The position numbers were made by a program, and so were the translations under genes. Source: Xanthomonas boreopolis (lineage in GTDB: Bacteria; Pseudomonadota; Gammaproteobacteria; Xanthomonadales; Xanthomonadaceae). From it: a stretch of DNA of 60,116 nucleotides. Every line of letters begins with the position of its first letter. The stretch's first letter is position 1. The DNA is taken from positions 1 through 60,116 of the forward strand of contig BNBA01000028.1 in NCBI GenBank assembly GCA_014654535.1, given 5' to 3'. Below the pieces are notes generated by a model. The model searched no databases and was not told where the DNA came from. It saw only the letters and a list, made by a program, of their open reading frames with translations. Below are positions 51,002 through 60,116 of the stretch, one piece after another.

Positions 51002-51898
51002 CTACGGATGGTCCAGGGGCGGCAGCGGCTTCACCTTCCGCACCCGCTCGCGCCGCAGCAGGTAAAGCCCGCTGGCGACGATGATCGCCGCGCCGATCCA
51101 GGTCGCCCGGTCCGGCAGCACGCGCCACAGCAGCCAGTCCCAGCCGATCACCCAGACCAGGCCGGTGTACTCCAGCGGCGCCACCATCGAGGCTTCGCCC
51201 GACTGGAACGCCCGGGTCAGCGCGACCTGGCCCAGCGCGCCCGCCAGGCCCATGCCGGCGATCAGCGCGGCATGCGCCGGCTGCAGCGGCACCCAGCCCG
51301 GGATCGCCAGGACCGCCGCGCCGACCGTCATGATCAGCAGGAACCACACCACCATCGACTGCGAGGTGTCGGTGCGGGTGAGCAGGCTGACCGTGACCGA
51401 GGCCACCGCGTACGACACCGCCGCCAGCAGCACCATCAGCCCGGGCAACGAAATGATGCCGTCGACGCCCGGCCGCAGCACCACGATCACGCCGACCAGG
51501 CCGATGGCGATCGCGGTCCAGCGCCGCGGCCCCACCCGCTCGCCCAGCAACGGCACCGAAAGCGCCGCCACCAGCAGCGGCGAGACGAAGTAGATCGTGT
51601 AGGCGGTGGACAGCGGCATGCGCTTCAGCCCGTACACGAAGCAGCCGATCATCGCCATGCCGAGCGCGCCGCGCAGCAGGTGCAGGCCCCAGCGCACCGG
51701 CACCATCGAGCGCACGCCGGCGCTGGCCAGCACCCAGGCCAGCACGAACGGCAGCGAGGCGCCGCCCCGCAGCATGGTCACCTGCAACGGCGGGTAATGC
51801 GCGGACAGCAGCTTCATCGCGGCGTCCATCAGCGAGAAACTGGCGACCGCGGCCAGCATCCACGCGACCGCGCGGACAGGGGAACGAGTGTTGGGCAT
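51002..51898 (-). CDS. EamA/DMT-family transporter
   Basis: The 298-residue inner-membrane protein has ten predicted helices in two EamA halves (RAVAWMLAAVASFSLMDAAM...TIYFVSPLLVAALSVPLLGE; SYAVASVTVSLLTRTDTSQS...EYTGLVWVIGWDWLLWRVLP). The EYTGLVW and FVSPLLVAALS blocks fit the drug/metabolite transporter family. The substrate cannot be predicted. It converges with the DUF3592 gene, with a gap of 19 bases. Confidence 0.9.
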   Translation of the reverse strand: MPNTRSPVRAVAWMLAAVASFSLMDAAMKLLSAHYPPLQVTMLRGGASLPFVLAWVLASAGVRSMVPVRWGLHLLRGALGMAMIGCFVYGLKRMPLSTAYTIYFVSPLLVAALSVPLLGERVGPRRWTAIAIGLVGVIVVLRPGVDGIISLPGLMVLLAAVSYAVASVTVSLLTRTDTSQSMVVWFLLIMTVGAAVLAIPGWVPLQPAHAALIAGMGLAGALGQVALTRAFQSGEASMVAPLEYTGLVWVIGWDWLLWRVLPDRATWIGAAIIVASGLYLLRRERVRKVKPLPPLDHP

Positions 51899-52037
51899 GC
51901 CTCATTATCGCCGGCGACGGCCGCGAAGGCACCGCATCGCCGGCCGGACGCGTGCGCAGGGCGCCGGCGCGGTGCCCCAGGTCGCCACGGCGGCCGCCCG
52001 GTTCTAAACTGGACGTCGTTTTTCCCGGGAATACGCC

Positions 52038-52523
52038 ATGCCTTCCTTCGATATCGTCTCCGAGGTCGACAAGCACGAGCTGACCAACGCCGTGGACCAG
52101 GCCAACCGCGAGCTGTCCACCCGCTTCGACTTCAAGGGCGTGGACGCGAAGTTCGTGCTCGAGGACGACAAGCTGATCACCCAGTCGGCGCCGAGCGACT
52201 TCCAGCTCAAGCAGATGACCGACATCCTGCGCCAGCGCCTGGGCGCGCGCGGCATCGACTTCCGCTGCCTGGAATTCGGCGACGTGGAGACCAACCTCGC
52301 CGGCGCGCGCCAGAAGATCACCGTCAAGCAGGGCGTCGAGCAGAAGGTCGCCAAGCAGATCGCCGCCAGGATCAAGGAGGCCAAGCTCAAGGTCGACAGC
52401 CAGATCAACGGCGACAAGCTGCGCGTCACCGGCAAGAAGCGCGACGACCTGCAGGAGACGATCGCCCTGCTGCGCAAGGCCGAGTTCGAGGTGCCGCTGC
52501 AGTTCGACAACTTCCGCGACTGA
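52038..52523 (+). CDS. yajQ: YajQ-family cyclic di-GMP/nucleotide-binding protein
   Basis: The 161-residue cytoplasmic protein starts MPSFDIVSEVDKHELTNAVD and has the two-domain YajQ fold (REQ...FDFKGVDAKFVLEDDK; GARQKITVKQGVEQKVAKQI; KVDSQINGDKLRVTGKKRDD). The Xanthomonas campestris member binds cyclic di-GMP and works with a transcription factor to control virulence genes; that is literature knowledge and is assumed to carry over. It is followed 8 bases later by the DUF1415 gene, so the two are probably co-transcribed. Confidence 0.95.
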   Translation: MPSFDIVSEVDKHELTNAVDQANRELSTRFDFKGVDAKFVLEDDKLITQSAPSDFQLKQMTDILRQRLGARGIDFRCLEFGDVETNLAGARQKITVKQGVEQKVAKQIAARIKEAKLKVDSQINGDKLRVTGKKRDDLQETIALLRKAEFEVPLQFDNFRD

Positions 52524-52531
52524 GGCGGGCG

Positions 52532-53089
52532 ATGCAGCACGACGACGCTCCCGCCGCCAGGCCCGACTACCTGGGCGATACCCGCCGCTGGATCGAGCGC
52601 GCGGTGATCGGCATGAACCTGTGCCCGTTCGCCAAGGCGGTCTACGTCAAGGACCAGGTGCGGCTGGTGCTCAGCGACGCCACCACGCCCGAGGCGCTGC
52701 TGGAGCAGCTGGCCGAGGAACTGGTGCTGCTGCGCGATACCCCGGCCGAGCGGATCGACACCACGCTGATCGTGCACCCGGACGTGCTGGGCGATTTCCT
52801 CGACTACAACGACTTCCTCGACAACGCCGACGCGGCGGTCGAGGCGCTGGACCTGCAGGGCGTGCTTCAGGTGGCCAGCTTCCACCCCGACTACCAGTTC
52901 GCCGGCGCCGCGCCGGACGACATCGGCAACTACACCAACCGCTCGCCGTGGCCGACCCTGCACCTGCTGCGCGAGGACAGCGTCGAGCGCGCCGTCGCCG
53001 CGTTCCCCGATCCGGACGTGATCGTGGAGCGCAACCTCGAAACGCTGGACAAGCTCGGCCATGAGGGCTGGGAGAAGCTGTTCCGCTGA
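52532..53089 (+). CDS. DUF1415 family protein
   Basis: The 185-residue cytoplasmic protein has the family blocks RRWIERAVIGMNLCPFAKAV, DTTLIVHPDVLGDFLDYNDF and VLQVASFHPDYQFAG, and ends RNLETLDKLGHEGWEKLF. The CPFA and FHP-x-YQF motifs are invariant in the family and could bind a metal or thiol ligand, but the biochemical function is unknown. It forms an apparent two-gene operon with yajQ. Confidence 0.9.
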   Translation: MQHDDAPAARPDYLGDTRRWIERAVIGMNLCPFAKAVYVKDQVRLVLSDATTPEALLEQLAEELVLLRDTPAERIDTTLIVHPDVLGDFLDYNDFLDNADAAVEALDLQGVLQVASFHPDYQFAGAAPDDIGNYTNRSPWPTLHLLREDSVERAVAAFPDPDVIVERNLETLDKLGHEGWEKLFR

Positions 53090-53208
53090 ATTCCGCCCCG
53101 CCCGGTCGTACGTAGAAGGGGCTTTCGCGGGAGCGGCCTCAGCCGCTCCTGCAGGGTTGTTCCGCCAGCCATTCCGTGCCTGCCTCTCTTGCCGTTCGGA
53201 GGAATCCC

Positions 53209-54015
53209 ATGTCACTGACGCCCCCCATATCCGCCTGGCCCGCCGCCCCGCTGCAGGACCGGGTGATCCTGGTCACCGGCGGCGCCCAGGGCATCGGCCG
53301 CGGCATCGCCCAGGCCGTGCTCGGCGCCGGCGGCCGCGTGCTGATCGGCGACCTCGACGCGGAAGCCGGCAGGGCCTGCCTGCGCGAGTGGAACCTGCCC
53401 GGGCGGTGCGCGTTCGCCAGGCTGGACGTCGCCAGCGAACGCAGCGCCGCGCGCTTCGCCGCGGCCGCGCTGGCCCGGTTCGGGCGCATCGACGGGCTGG
53501 TCAACAACGCCGGCATCGCCGACCCGCACGTGCCGCCGCTGGACGCGCTGGACTGGAGCGAATGGCAGCGCCGGCTGTCGTCGCTGCACGGCGCGTTCCT
53601 GTGCAGCAAGCACGCCCTGCCCGCGCTGCGCGAAGCCGAGGGCGGCGGCGCGATCGTCAATATCCTCTCGACCCGCGCCTACCAGTCCGAGCCGCACAGC
53701 GAGCCCTATGCCGCGGCCAAGGGCGGCCTGCTCGCCTTCACCCACGCGCTCGCCCTGAGCGAAGGACCTGCGGTGCGGGTCAACGCGATCGCGCCGGGCT
53801 GGATCGCCACCGACGACTGGCAGGCCCCCGCGCGGCGGCGCACGCCGAAGCTGTCGCGCCGCGACCATGCCCAGCACCCGGCCGGGCGGGTCGGCGTGCC
53901 GCCGGACATCGCCCAGCTGGCGGTATACCTGCTCTCGCCCGGGCTGTCCGGGTTCGTCACCGGCCAGGACTTCGTCGTCGACGGCGGGATGACCCGCAAG
54001 ATGCAGTACGCCTGA
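53209..54015 (+). CDS. Short-chain dehydrogenase/reductase
   Basis: The 268-residue enzyme has the NAD(P) motif TGGAQGIGRGIAQ, an acidic residue after beta-2 (IGDLDAEAG) that favours NAD(H), the NNAGIADPH block, and the catalytic Tyr/Lys in YAAAKGGLLAF. The C-terminus, VTGQDFVVDGGMTRKM, is standard for the family. The ATG at 53209 follows CGGAGGAA and was preferred to one at 53176. The substrate is unknown. It lies upstream of a TonB-dependent receptor but is probably separately transcribed (176-base gap). Confidence 0.93.
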   Translation: MSLTPPISAWPAAPLQDRVILVTGGAQGIGRGIAQAVLGAGGRVLIGDLDAEAGRACLREWNLPGRCAFARLDVASERSAARFAAAALARFGRIDGLVNNAGIADPHVPPLDALDWSEWQRRLSSLHGAFLCSKHALPALREAEGGGAIVNILSTRAYQSEPHSEPYAAAKGGLLAFTHALALSEGPAVRVNAIAPGWIATDDWQAPARRRTPKLSRRDHAQHPAGRVGVPPDIAQLAVYLLSPGLSGFVTGQDFVVDGGMTRKMQYA

Positions 54016-54191
54016 GCCTGCCGGTTGCCGTTCCGCGCCATCGGATGGCGCGCGCGGCCATTCGTTCAAATTCCGTCAACATTTCGCAAAGGTTTCGACA
54101 TACAGTGCCGCGGCGCGGAAAGACACCGTGCGGTCGCCGGCCTTGCGCAGGGCCGGAAGGAACCCAGCCAGCGCACCAAAGGACCCGATCC

Positions 54192-56540
<2,349 letters not shown>

Positions 56541-56558
56541 TCCGCGGGCGGTGATTCA

Positions 56559-56590
56559 CGAAGGGCCGGCTGCCTGCAGCCGGCCCTTCG
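56559..56590 (+). terminator. Terminator hairpin after the TonB-dependent receptor
   Basis: A perfect 14-bp stem, CGAAGGGCCGGCTG / CAGCCGGCCCTTCG, with a CCTG loop starts 18 bases after the stop codon and is followed by TATTTGG. Confidence 0.7.
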
Positions 56591-56603
56591 TATTTGGACG
56601 TGC

Positions 56604-56652
56604 GGGACTCGGGACTCGGGACTCGGGACTCGGGACTCGGGACTCGGGACTC
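56604..56652. repeat. Perfect heptanucleotide tandem repeat (GGGACTC)7
   Basis: Seven identical copies of GGGACTC run from 56604 to 56652. The same word occurs singly in the tails of the 204-bp array (CCGAGTCCC) and near 56943. The number of copies is likely to vary between strains. No gene spans it. Confidence 0.9.
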
Positions 56653-56727
56653 AAAAACAGGAGCTTCGGCCTCGCTTGCCTGTCAAGTGTTTTTTTTAGG
56701 CTTTTTGCGCCGATTCTTGCTCTTTTG

Positions 56728-56935
56728 CGGGAGGGGCTTCAGCCCCGACAGAAGACCGGCAAAGCCTGTCGGGACTGAAGTCCCTCCCACATCGGCACTC
56801 GATCCGAAGCGGGCTTGTTGCTTTTCCAGGTCCCCGGTCCCGGCTTCTCAGGTAAAGCCCGTCGAGGCTGAAGCCTCTCCTACAAACAGCGCTCGATCCG
56901 AAGCAGGCTTGTCGCCTTGCCTAGCCCCAGTACCG
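56728..56935. repeat. Direct and inverted copies of a 'GGGAGGGGCTTCAGCC' intergenic repeat
   Basis: GGGAGGGGCTTCAGCCCCGA (from about 56730) is largely complementary to TGTCGGGACTGAAGTCCCTC (from 56767). A second copy of the latter type, with a CTGAAGCCTCTCCTACA core, follows at about 56855-56885. Each of the two right-hand copies continues into CGCTCGATCCGAAGCRGGCTTGT-like sequence, giving a direct repeat of about 90 bases. Related words occur at 53116-53145 and 48495-48530. The 412-base gap 56541-56952 holds only repeats and the terminator. Confidence 0.65.
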
Positions 56936-56952
56936 AAACCCGAGTCCCGGCC

Positions 56953-57633
56953 TCATCCAGACCGGCATTCCTCCAGCAACCGCTGCGCCTCGTCCAGCGA
57001 TGCCACGATGCGATGCCCCAAGGCCAGCACCGCCTCGTCGGGCGCCACCAGGTCGGGAATCTGGATCGGCGTCATGCCCGCCGCCAGCGCGGCCTGCACG
57101 CCGGTCGGGGAATCCTCCAGCACCAGGCAGTGCTCGGGCGCGATGCCCAGCTTGCGCGCGGCCAGCAGGTAGATGTCCGGCGCCGGCTTGGCGTGCTCCA
57201 CGTCGCTGCTGGTCGCGACCGCGTCGAAGCGCCACAACAGGTCGGCCGCCTCGAGCTTGCGCAGCGCCAGCGGCCGCTGGGTCGAGGTGCCCACCGCGCG
57301 CGGGATGCCGTTCGCCGCCAGCCATTCCAGCAGCGCGATGATGCCCGGCCGGTGCGGAATGCCCTGCTCGACGACATCGCCGTACAGCTCGCGGGCACGG
57401 CCGAGCAGCGCATCGGCACGCACCTCCCCGATCCGTTCGGCCAGCATCGCCCGGCACGCCGCATCGCCCTTGCCGACCATGCCGAGCCAGTAGTCTGGCG
57501 CGATGTCCTCGCCCAGCAGCGTGCTCGCCTGCGCCAGGCACTCGATGATCGCCCGCTCGCTGTCGAGCATCAGCCCGTCCATATCGAAGATCACCGCCCT
57601 CGGCAACGACGGCAGCGGCAAAACCGCGTTCAT
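56953..57633 (-). CDS. HAD-superfamily phosphatase/beta-phosphoglucomutase-like hydrolase
   Basis: The 226-residue enzyme has HAD motif I VIFDMDGLMLDSE (D17 nucleophile, D19), motif II AVGTSTQRPL, motif III in EHAKPAPDIYLLAARKL, and motif IV VLEDSPTGVQAAL. A helical cap between motifs I and II places it in the subfamily of phosphoglucomutase-like phosphatases. The substrate is not predictable. The start at 57633 overlaps the rsuA stop by 4 bases, so it is the last gene of the rsmC-rsuA operon. Confidence 0.9.
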   Translation of the reverse strand: MNAVLPLPSLPRAVIFDMDGLMLDSERAIIECLAQASTLLGEDIAPDYWLGMVGKGDAACRAMLAERIGEVRADALLGRARELYGDVVEQGIPHRPGIIALLEWLAANGIPRAVGTSTQRPLALRKLEAADLLWRFDAVATSSDVEHAKPAPDIYLLAARKLGIAPEHCLVLEDSPTGVQAALAAGMTPIQIPDLVAPDEAVLALGHRIVASLDEAQRLLEECRSG

Positions 57634-58340
57634 GTGGATTCTCCTGCGAACAACGCGTCGAGATCGGCCTGCGCCAGCGCGCGCCATTGTCCCTCGGGCA
57701 GGCCGCCCAACCCCAGCCCGCCGATGCGGCTGCGGTGCAGCGCGACGACGCGGTTGCCGGTGGCGGCGAACATCCGCCGCACCTGGTGGTAGCGCCCCTC
57801 GTGCAGGGTCAGGCGGGCGCGGCGGGCATCGAGCACTTCCAGCTCCGCCGGCAGCAGCGGCTTGGTTTCCGACTCGAGCATCAACGTGCCGCTGGCGAAC
57901 AGCCCTGCCTCGTCGCCGCGCAGGTCCTGCGCCAGCTCGGCCTCGTACACCTTGCCGAGCCTCGACTTGGGCGAGACGATCCGGTGCAGCAGCGCGCCGT
58001 CGTCGGTCATCAGCAGCAGGCCGCTGGTGTCGCGATCGAGCCGCCCGACCGGCGAGATCAGTGGCGAGCGCAGCCGGAAGCGCGGCGGCAGCAGGTCATA
58101 GACCAGCCGGCCGCTGTCCTTGGTCGAGCAGGTGTAGCCGACCGGCTTGTGCAGCATCAGCGCAAAGCCCGGCGGCGGGTCCAGCGCCTCGCCGTCGAAG
58201 CGGATCGCCTCGTGCGGCACCTGGTCGTCGGCGTACAGCACCTCGCCCTGCGCGTCGGTGAACAGGCCCTCGCGGAACATCTGCTGCACCTGCTTGCGGC
58301 TGCCGTAGCCAAGGTTAGCGATGTGCTTGACCAGCTTCAT
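57630..58340 (-). CDS. rsuA: 16S rRNA pseudouridine synthase (RsuA family)
   Basis: The 236-residue enzyme has an N-terminal S4-like RNA-binding part (MKLVKHIANLGYGSRKQVQQ) and the RsuA catalytic block SPVGRLDRDTSGLLLMTDDG, with the nucleophile D102. Other blocks are LMLHKPVGYTCSTKD and EGRYHQVRRMFAATGNRVVA. It probably makes pseudouridine 516 in 16S rRNA. RsuA, RluE and RluF are similar, but the short S4 domain and length favour RsuA. It overlaps both neighbours by 4 bases. Confidence 0.88.
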   Translation of the reverse strand: MKLVKHIANLGYGSRKQVQQMFREGLFTDAQGEVLYADDQVPHEAIRFDGEALDPPPGFALMLHKPVGYTCSTKDSGRLVYDLLPPRFRLRSPLISPVGRLDRDTSGLLLMTDDGALLHRIVSPKSRLGKVYEAELAQDLRGDEAGLFASGTLMLESETKPLLPAELEVLDARRARLTLHEGRYHQVRRMFAATGNRVVALHRSRIGGLGLGGLPEGQWRALAQADLDALFAGEST

Positions 58341-59398
58341 GCGCGCGCCCCGCGCACCGCGGCGATCGCCTTGAAACCGTCGCGTTCGGCGAGCACCTGC
58401 ACCGCGTCGAACTGCGCGCCCAGCACCTGCTCGTAGGGCAGGTGCCGGTTGGCGACGAGCAGCAACCGGCCACCGGGCCGAAGCGCGCGGGCCGCCACCT
58501 CGATGAAGCGCCGGCCGATGTCCGGCCTCTCCTCGCGCGACGGCGCGTGGAACGGTGGATTGCTGACGATGAAATCGAAGCTCCCGCTCAACCCGGCGGT
58601 GACGTCGTGCCAGTGGTAGCCGAGCCGCACCTCGTCCTCGAACGAACGCAGGTTGGTCCGCGCCAAGGCCAGCGCGCGCGCCTCGGCCTCGTAGAGATCC
58701 AGCGCCCGCACCTGCGGGCAGCGCCGCAGCAGCTCGCTGGACAGGTACCCGTAGCCGGCGCCGAGGTCGGCGCCGTGTCCGGCCAGATCGGGCGGGAACT
58801 GCTCGGCCAGCAGCGCCGAGGCCGCATCGATGCGATCCCAGGCGAACACGCCCGGGCGGCTGCTGAACCGCCCATCGAGGATCGGGCGCGGCACGTCCAG
58901 CGCCAGCCAGCGCGCCAGCAGGTCGCCGTCATGTCCCCCCTGCAGCGGTGCGGTCCAGTAGACGCGGCAATGGTTCTTGGTCAGCTTGCCGCCGAGGCCC
59001 GCCAACTGCTGCAGGTCGCTCTCGCCGGACTTGGCGCCCTCGTCGTTGGCCTGGCAGGCCAGCACGACGCCACCCGGCGCGGCCAACGACACGGCCCGCG
59101 CGAACAGCGCCCGCGCTTCGTCGCGCTGCCGCGGCGGCAGCACCAGCACCAGCGGATAACGCGCCCCGGCCGACTCGACCGCGGCCTCGTCGAGCACCGT
59201 CCAACCGCCCCGCTCCAGCGCATCGGCGAACGGCCGGAAACTCTGCTCGCACAACAGCCCCTCGGCGGCGGCATGCCGGCGCAGCGGCCAGCCCTCGCGC
59301 GCGCGTAGGAACAGCACGCGCCCGGCCGGCCAGCGCAATGCGCCTTGCGCGAACGGCAGGAACAGGGTTTCGAGCGGAGCGTCTTGCGTGGCGGGCAT
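58337..59398 (-). CDS. rsmC: 16S rRNA (guanine1207-N2)-methyltransferase RsmC-like
   Basis: The 353-residue protein is a tandem methyltransferase. The N-terminal half (residues 1-165) lacks a clear SAM motif. The C-terminal half has the motif I block HGADLGAGYGYLSSELLRR and the catalytic NPPFH typical of N2-guanine rRNA methyltransferases. GKLTKNHCRVYWTA matches the inter-domain segment of RsmC. The start at 59398 gives MPATQDAPLETLFLPFAQG. Together with rsuA it forms a 16S rRNA modification operon. Confidence 0.88.
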   Translation of the reverse strand: MPATQDAPLETLFLPFAQGALRWPAGRVLFLRAREGWPLRRHAAAEGLLCEQSFRPFADALERGGWTVLDEAAVESAGARYPLVLVLPPRQRDEARALFARAVSLAAPGGVVLACQANDEGAKSGESDLQQLAGLGGKLTKNHCRVYWTAPLQGGHDGDLLARWLALDVPRPILDGRFSSRPGVFAWDRIDAASALLAEQFPPDLAGHGADLGAGYGYLSSELLRRCPQVRALDLYEAEARALALARTNLRSFEDEVRLGYHWHDVTAGLSGSFDFIVSNPPFHAPSREERPDIGRRFIEVAARALRPGGRLLLVANRHLPYEQVLGAQFDAVQVLAERDGFKAIAAVRGARA

Positions 59399-59533
59399 TG
59401 CGGGCGACGACAACGGGGAGCCGCATATTTTATCGATTGCGGACGAAGGCCGCTGTCCGGCCCACCATCTGCCCCGAGCCAGCGCCCTCCTTGGTTTTGT
59501 CTTTGCTGTCGCTGCTGCTCCTGATCTTGCCCT

Positions 59534-59629
59534 GGATAACACCTCCTCGCGCAGCGGCGCGCCGACCTCCCCTGCGGCGTGCGTGAGGCGCACTTGCGCC
59601 GGATGTTCCACCCCGGAACATCCGGCGCA
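59534..59629. repeat. Dispersed element copy 2 followed by a 15-bp perfect hairpin
   Basis: 59534-59570 is the second copy of the element at 10382-10417 (GGATAACACCTCCTCGCGCA, ending GCGCGCCGACCTCC). Immediately after, TGCGCCGGATGTTCC (59595-59609) and GGAACATCCGGCGCA (59615-59629) form a perfect hairpin with a 5-base loop. The right arm runs into the first recognisable codons of the adenylate-forming enzyme remnant, so the repeat marks the point where that gene was truncated. The rest of 59399-59618 shows no gene. Confidence 0.6.
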
Positions 59630-59903
59630 GGTGGCCGTGGTTCCGGTCTTCGCCCATCCGGGGGAGGCCGCCAGCGGCATCGCGGCGTTCGTGGTCCGCG
59701 CGCAACTCGACGTGCGCGAGGCCTTCTCCGCGATGAAGCTGCGCCTGCCCGCCTACATGGTGCCTTCGGAGATCCACGCGCTGGACGCGCTCCCGCTCAA
59801 CAGCAACGGCAAGACCGACTACGCCGCCCTGGCCGCGCGCCTCCAGGCGAAACCGCCGGTGGCGCGCACGCATCGGAGCACGGACAAGGCGAGGGTGGAA
59901 TGA
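59619..59903 (+). pseudogene. C-terminal remnant of an adenylate-forming (AMP-binding) enzyme
   Basis: From about 59619 the frame reads HPAQVAVVPVFAHPGEAASG, then REAFSAMKLRLPAYMVPSEI and LPLNSNGKTDYAALAARLQA, to a TGA at 59901-59903. LPxYMVPSE and LPLNxNGKxDYxAL are the A8-A10 motifs of NRPS adenylation domains and D-alanine:carrier protein ligases, including the catalytic Lys of NGK. The N-terminal domain of about 400 residues is missing and replaced by repeat DNA, so the gene is dead. It ends with ATGA shared with the HIT remnant, showing the two were once an operon. Confidence 0.75.
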
Positions 59904-60001
59904 ACGGACAGGCGGCGACACGGTGCATCTTCTGCGGCATCGCCAGCGGCAGGCTGCCGGCGAGCGTGGTCCACGAGGACCCGGACTGGCTAGTTGTGTA
60001 A
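59900..60001 (+). pseudogene. HIT-family protein, N-terminal fragment interrupted by an IS
   Basis: The fragment reads MNGQAATRCIFCGIASGRLP, then ASVVHEDPDW, the start of a HIT-family nucleotide hydrolase (the CIFCGI-x-x-GxxPA-xxVxED block). It then runs into LVV and a TAA where IS-related sequence begins. The His triad and all the rest are missing. The gene overlaps the adenylation remnant by 4 bases. Confidence 0.75.
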
Positions 60002-60116
60002 ACCCAGCACGTTGTTCAGTGGGATACGGGAGATGGGCGGTTTGTAGCCAAGGCTGGCATGAGGCCGATGCCAGTTGTAGTGGTGCAGCCAGTTCTTGAA
60101 GGCACTGGCGCGCTGC
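59990..60116 (-). mobile_element. IS481-family transposase, C-terminal end (cut by window edge)
   Basis: The minus strand from the window edge reads QRASAFKNWLHHYNWHRPHA, then SLGYKPPISRIPLNNVLGLH and a stop (59990-59992). The WLHHYNWHRPHASLG-x-x-PPISR block is the C-terminal end of IS481-type DDE transposases. The element inserted into the HIT gene, about 85-100 bases after its start. The terminal inverted repeat probably lies around TTGTGTAAACCC (59994-60005). Confidence 0.85.

Noticed and set aside
59388-59618. N-terminal extension of the adenylation-enzyme remnant
   Set aside because: It crosses the dispersed repeat and the hairpin and shows no adenylation-domain motif; the recognisable protein begins only near 59619.

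Overview
The window is high-GC chromosomal DNA from a gammaproteobacterium, most likely of the family Xanthomonadaceae (Lysobacter, Luteimonas, Pseudoxanthomonas or Xanthomonas type). The reasons are a copLAB copper locus, a dihydrolipoyl dehydrogenase that carries its own lipoyl domain, a YajQ protein, orphan TonB-dependent receptors, and intergenic gaps full of G+C-rich hairpin repeats. No tRNA, rRNA or CRISPR array was seen. Both edges cut through insertion sequences: an IS30-type transposase end on the left and an IS481-type transposase end on the right.

Layout. 1-540: IS30 remnant and degenerate short repeats. 0.5-7 kb: dinB, fabA-fabB, oligopeptidase A and a PLP-dependent cysteine synthase/desulfhydrase-like enzyme. 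7-10.3 kb: copper resistance copL-copA-copB. 10.4-11.5 kb: about five tandem copies of a 204-bp hairpin repeat. 11.5-16.3 kb: a small-gene region (hypothetical protein, glyoxalase I, VOC protein, CBS protein, a CHMI-like isomerase, a lipocalin-like protein, a LysR regulator) ending in an IS5 remnant. 16.3-18.2 kb: glmS. 18.3-29 kb: a long plus-strand module of one membrane fusion protein, one ABC ATPase, two tandem pairs of FtsX/MacB-type permeases, a SnoaL-like secreted protein, an NtrC-type response regulator and its NtrY-like kinase. 29-39.4 kb: GNAT, glmU, GtrA, a secreted chorismate mutase and the full atpIBEFHAGDC operon. 39.8-46.6 kb: an outer-membrane protein, a frameshifted DUF6624 gene, lpdA, aceF, a DUF2884 protein and a deoxyinosine glycosylase. 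46.8-50.3 kb: an OmpW-like barrel and metNIQ. 50.4-59.4 kb: DUF3592, an EamA transporter, YajQ, DUF1415, SDR, a TonB-dependent receptor, and a HAD/rsuA/rsmC operon. 59.4-60.1 kb: remnants of an adenylate-forming enzyme and a HIT protein cut by the right-hand IS.

How it fits together. Most of the window is housekeeping: membrane lipid unsaturation (fabAB), amino-sugar supply (glmS, glmU), ATP synthesis, pyruvate dehydrogenase E2/E3, methionine import and 16S rRNA modification. The accessory part that stands out is the 18-29 kb ABC-exporter module between glmS and glmU. It has a textbook sigma-54 promoter (TGGCAC-N8-GC type) directly upstream, preceded by a cluster of six TGTCCG/CGGACA hexamers, and it encodes its own sigma-54 activator and sensor at its 3' end. 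This suggests a self-contained, autoregulated envelope-stress or toxic-peptide response unit. That is inference from layout and motifs; the substrate is unknown.
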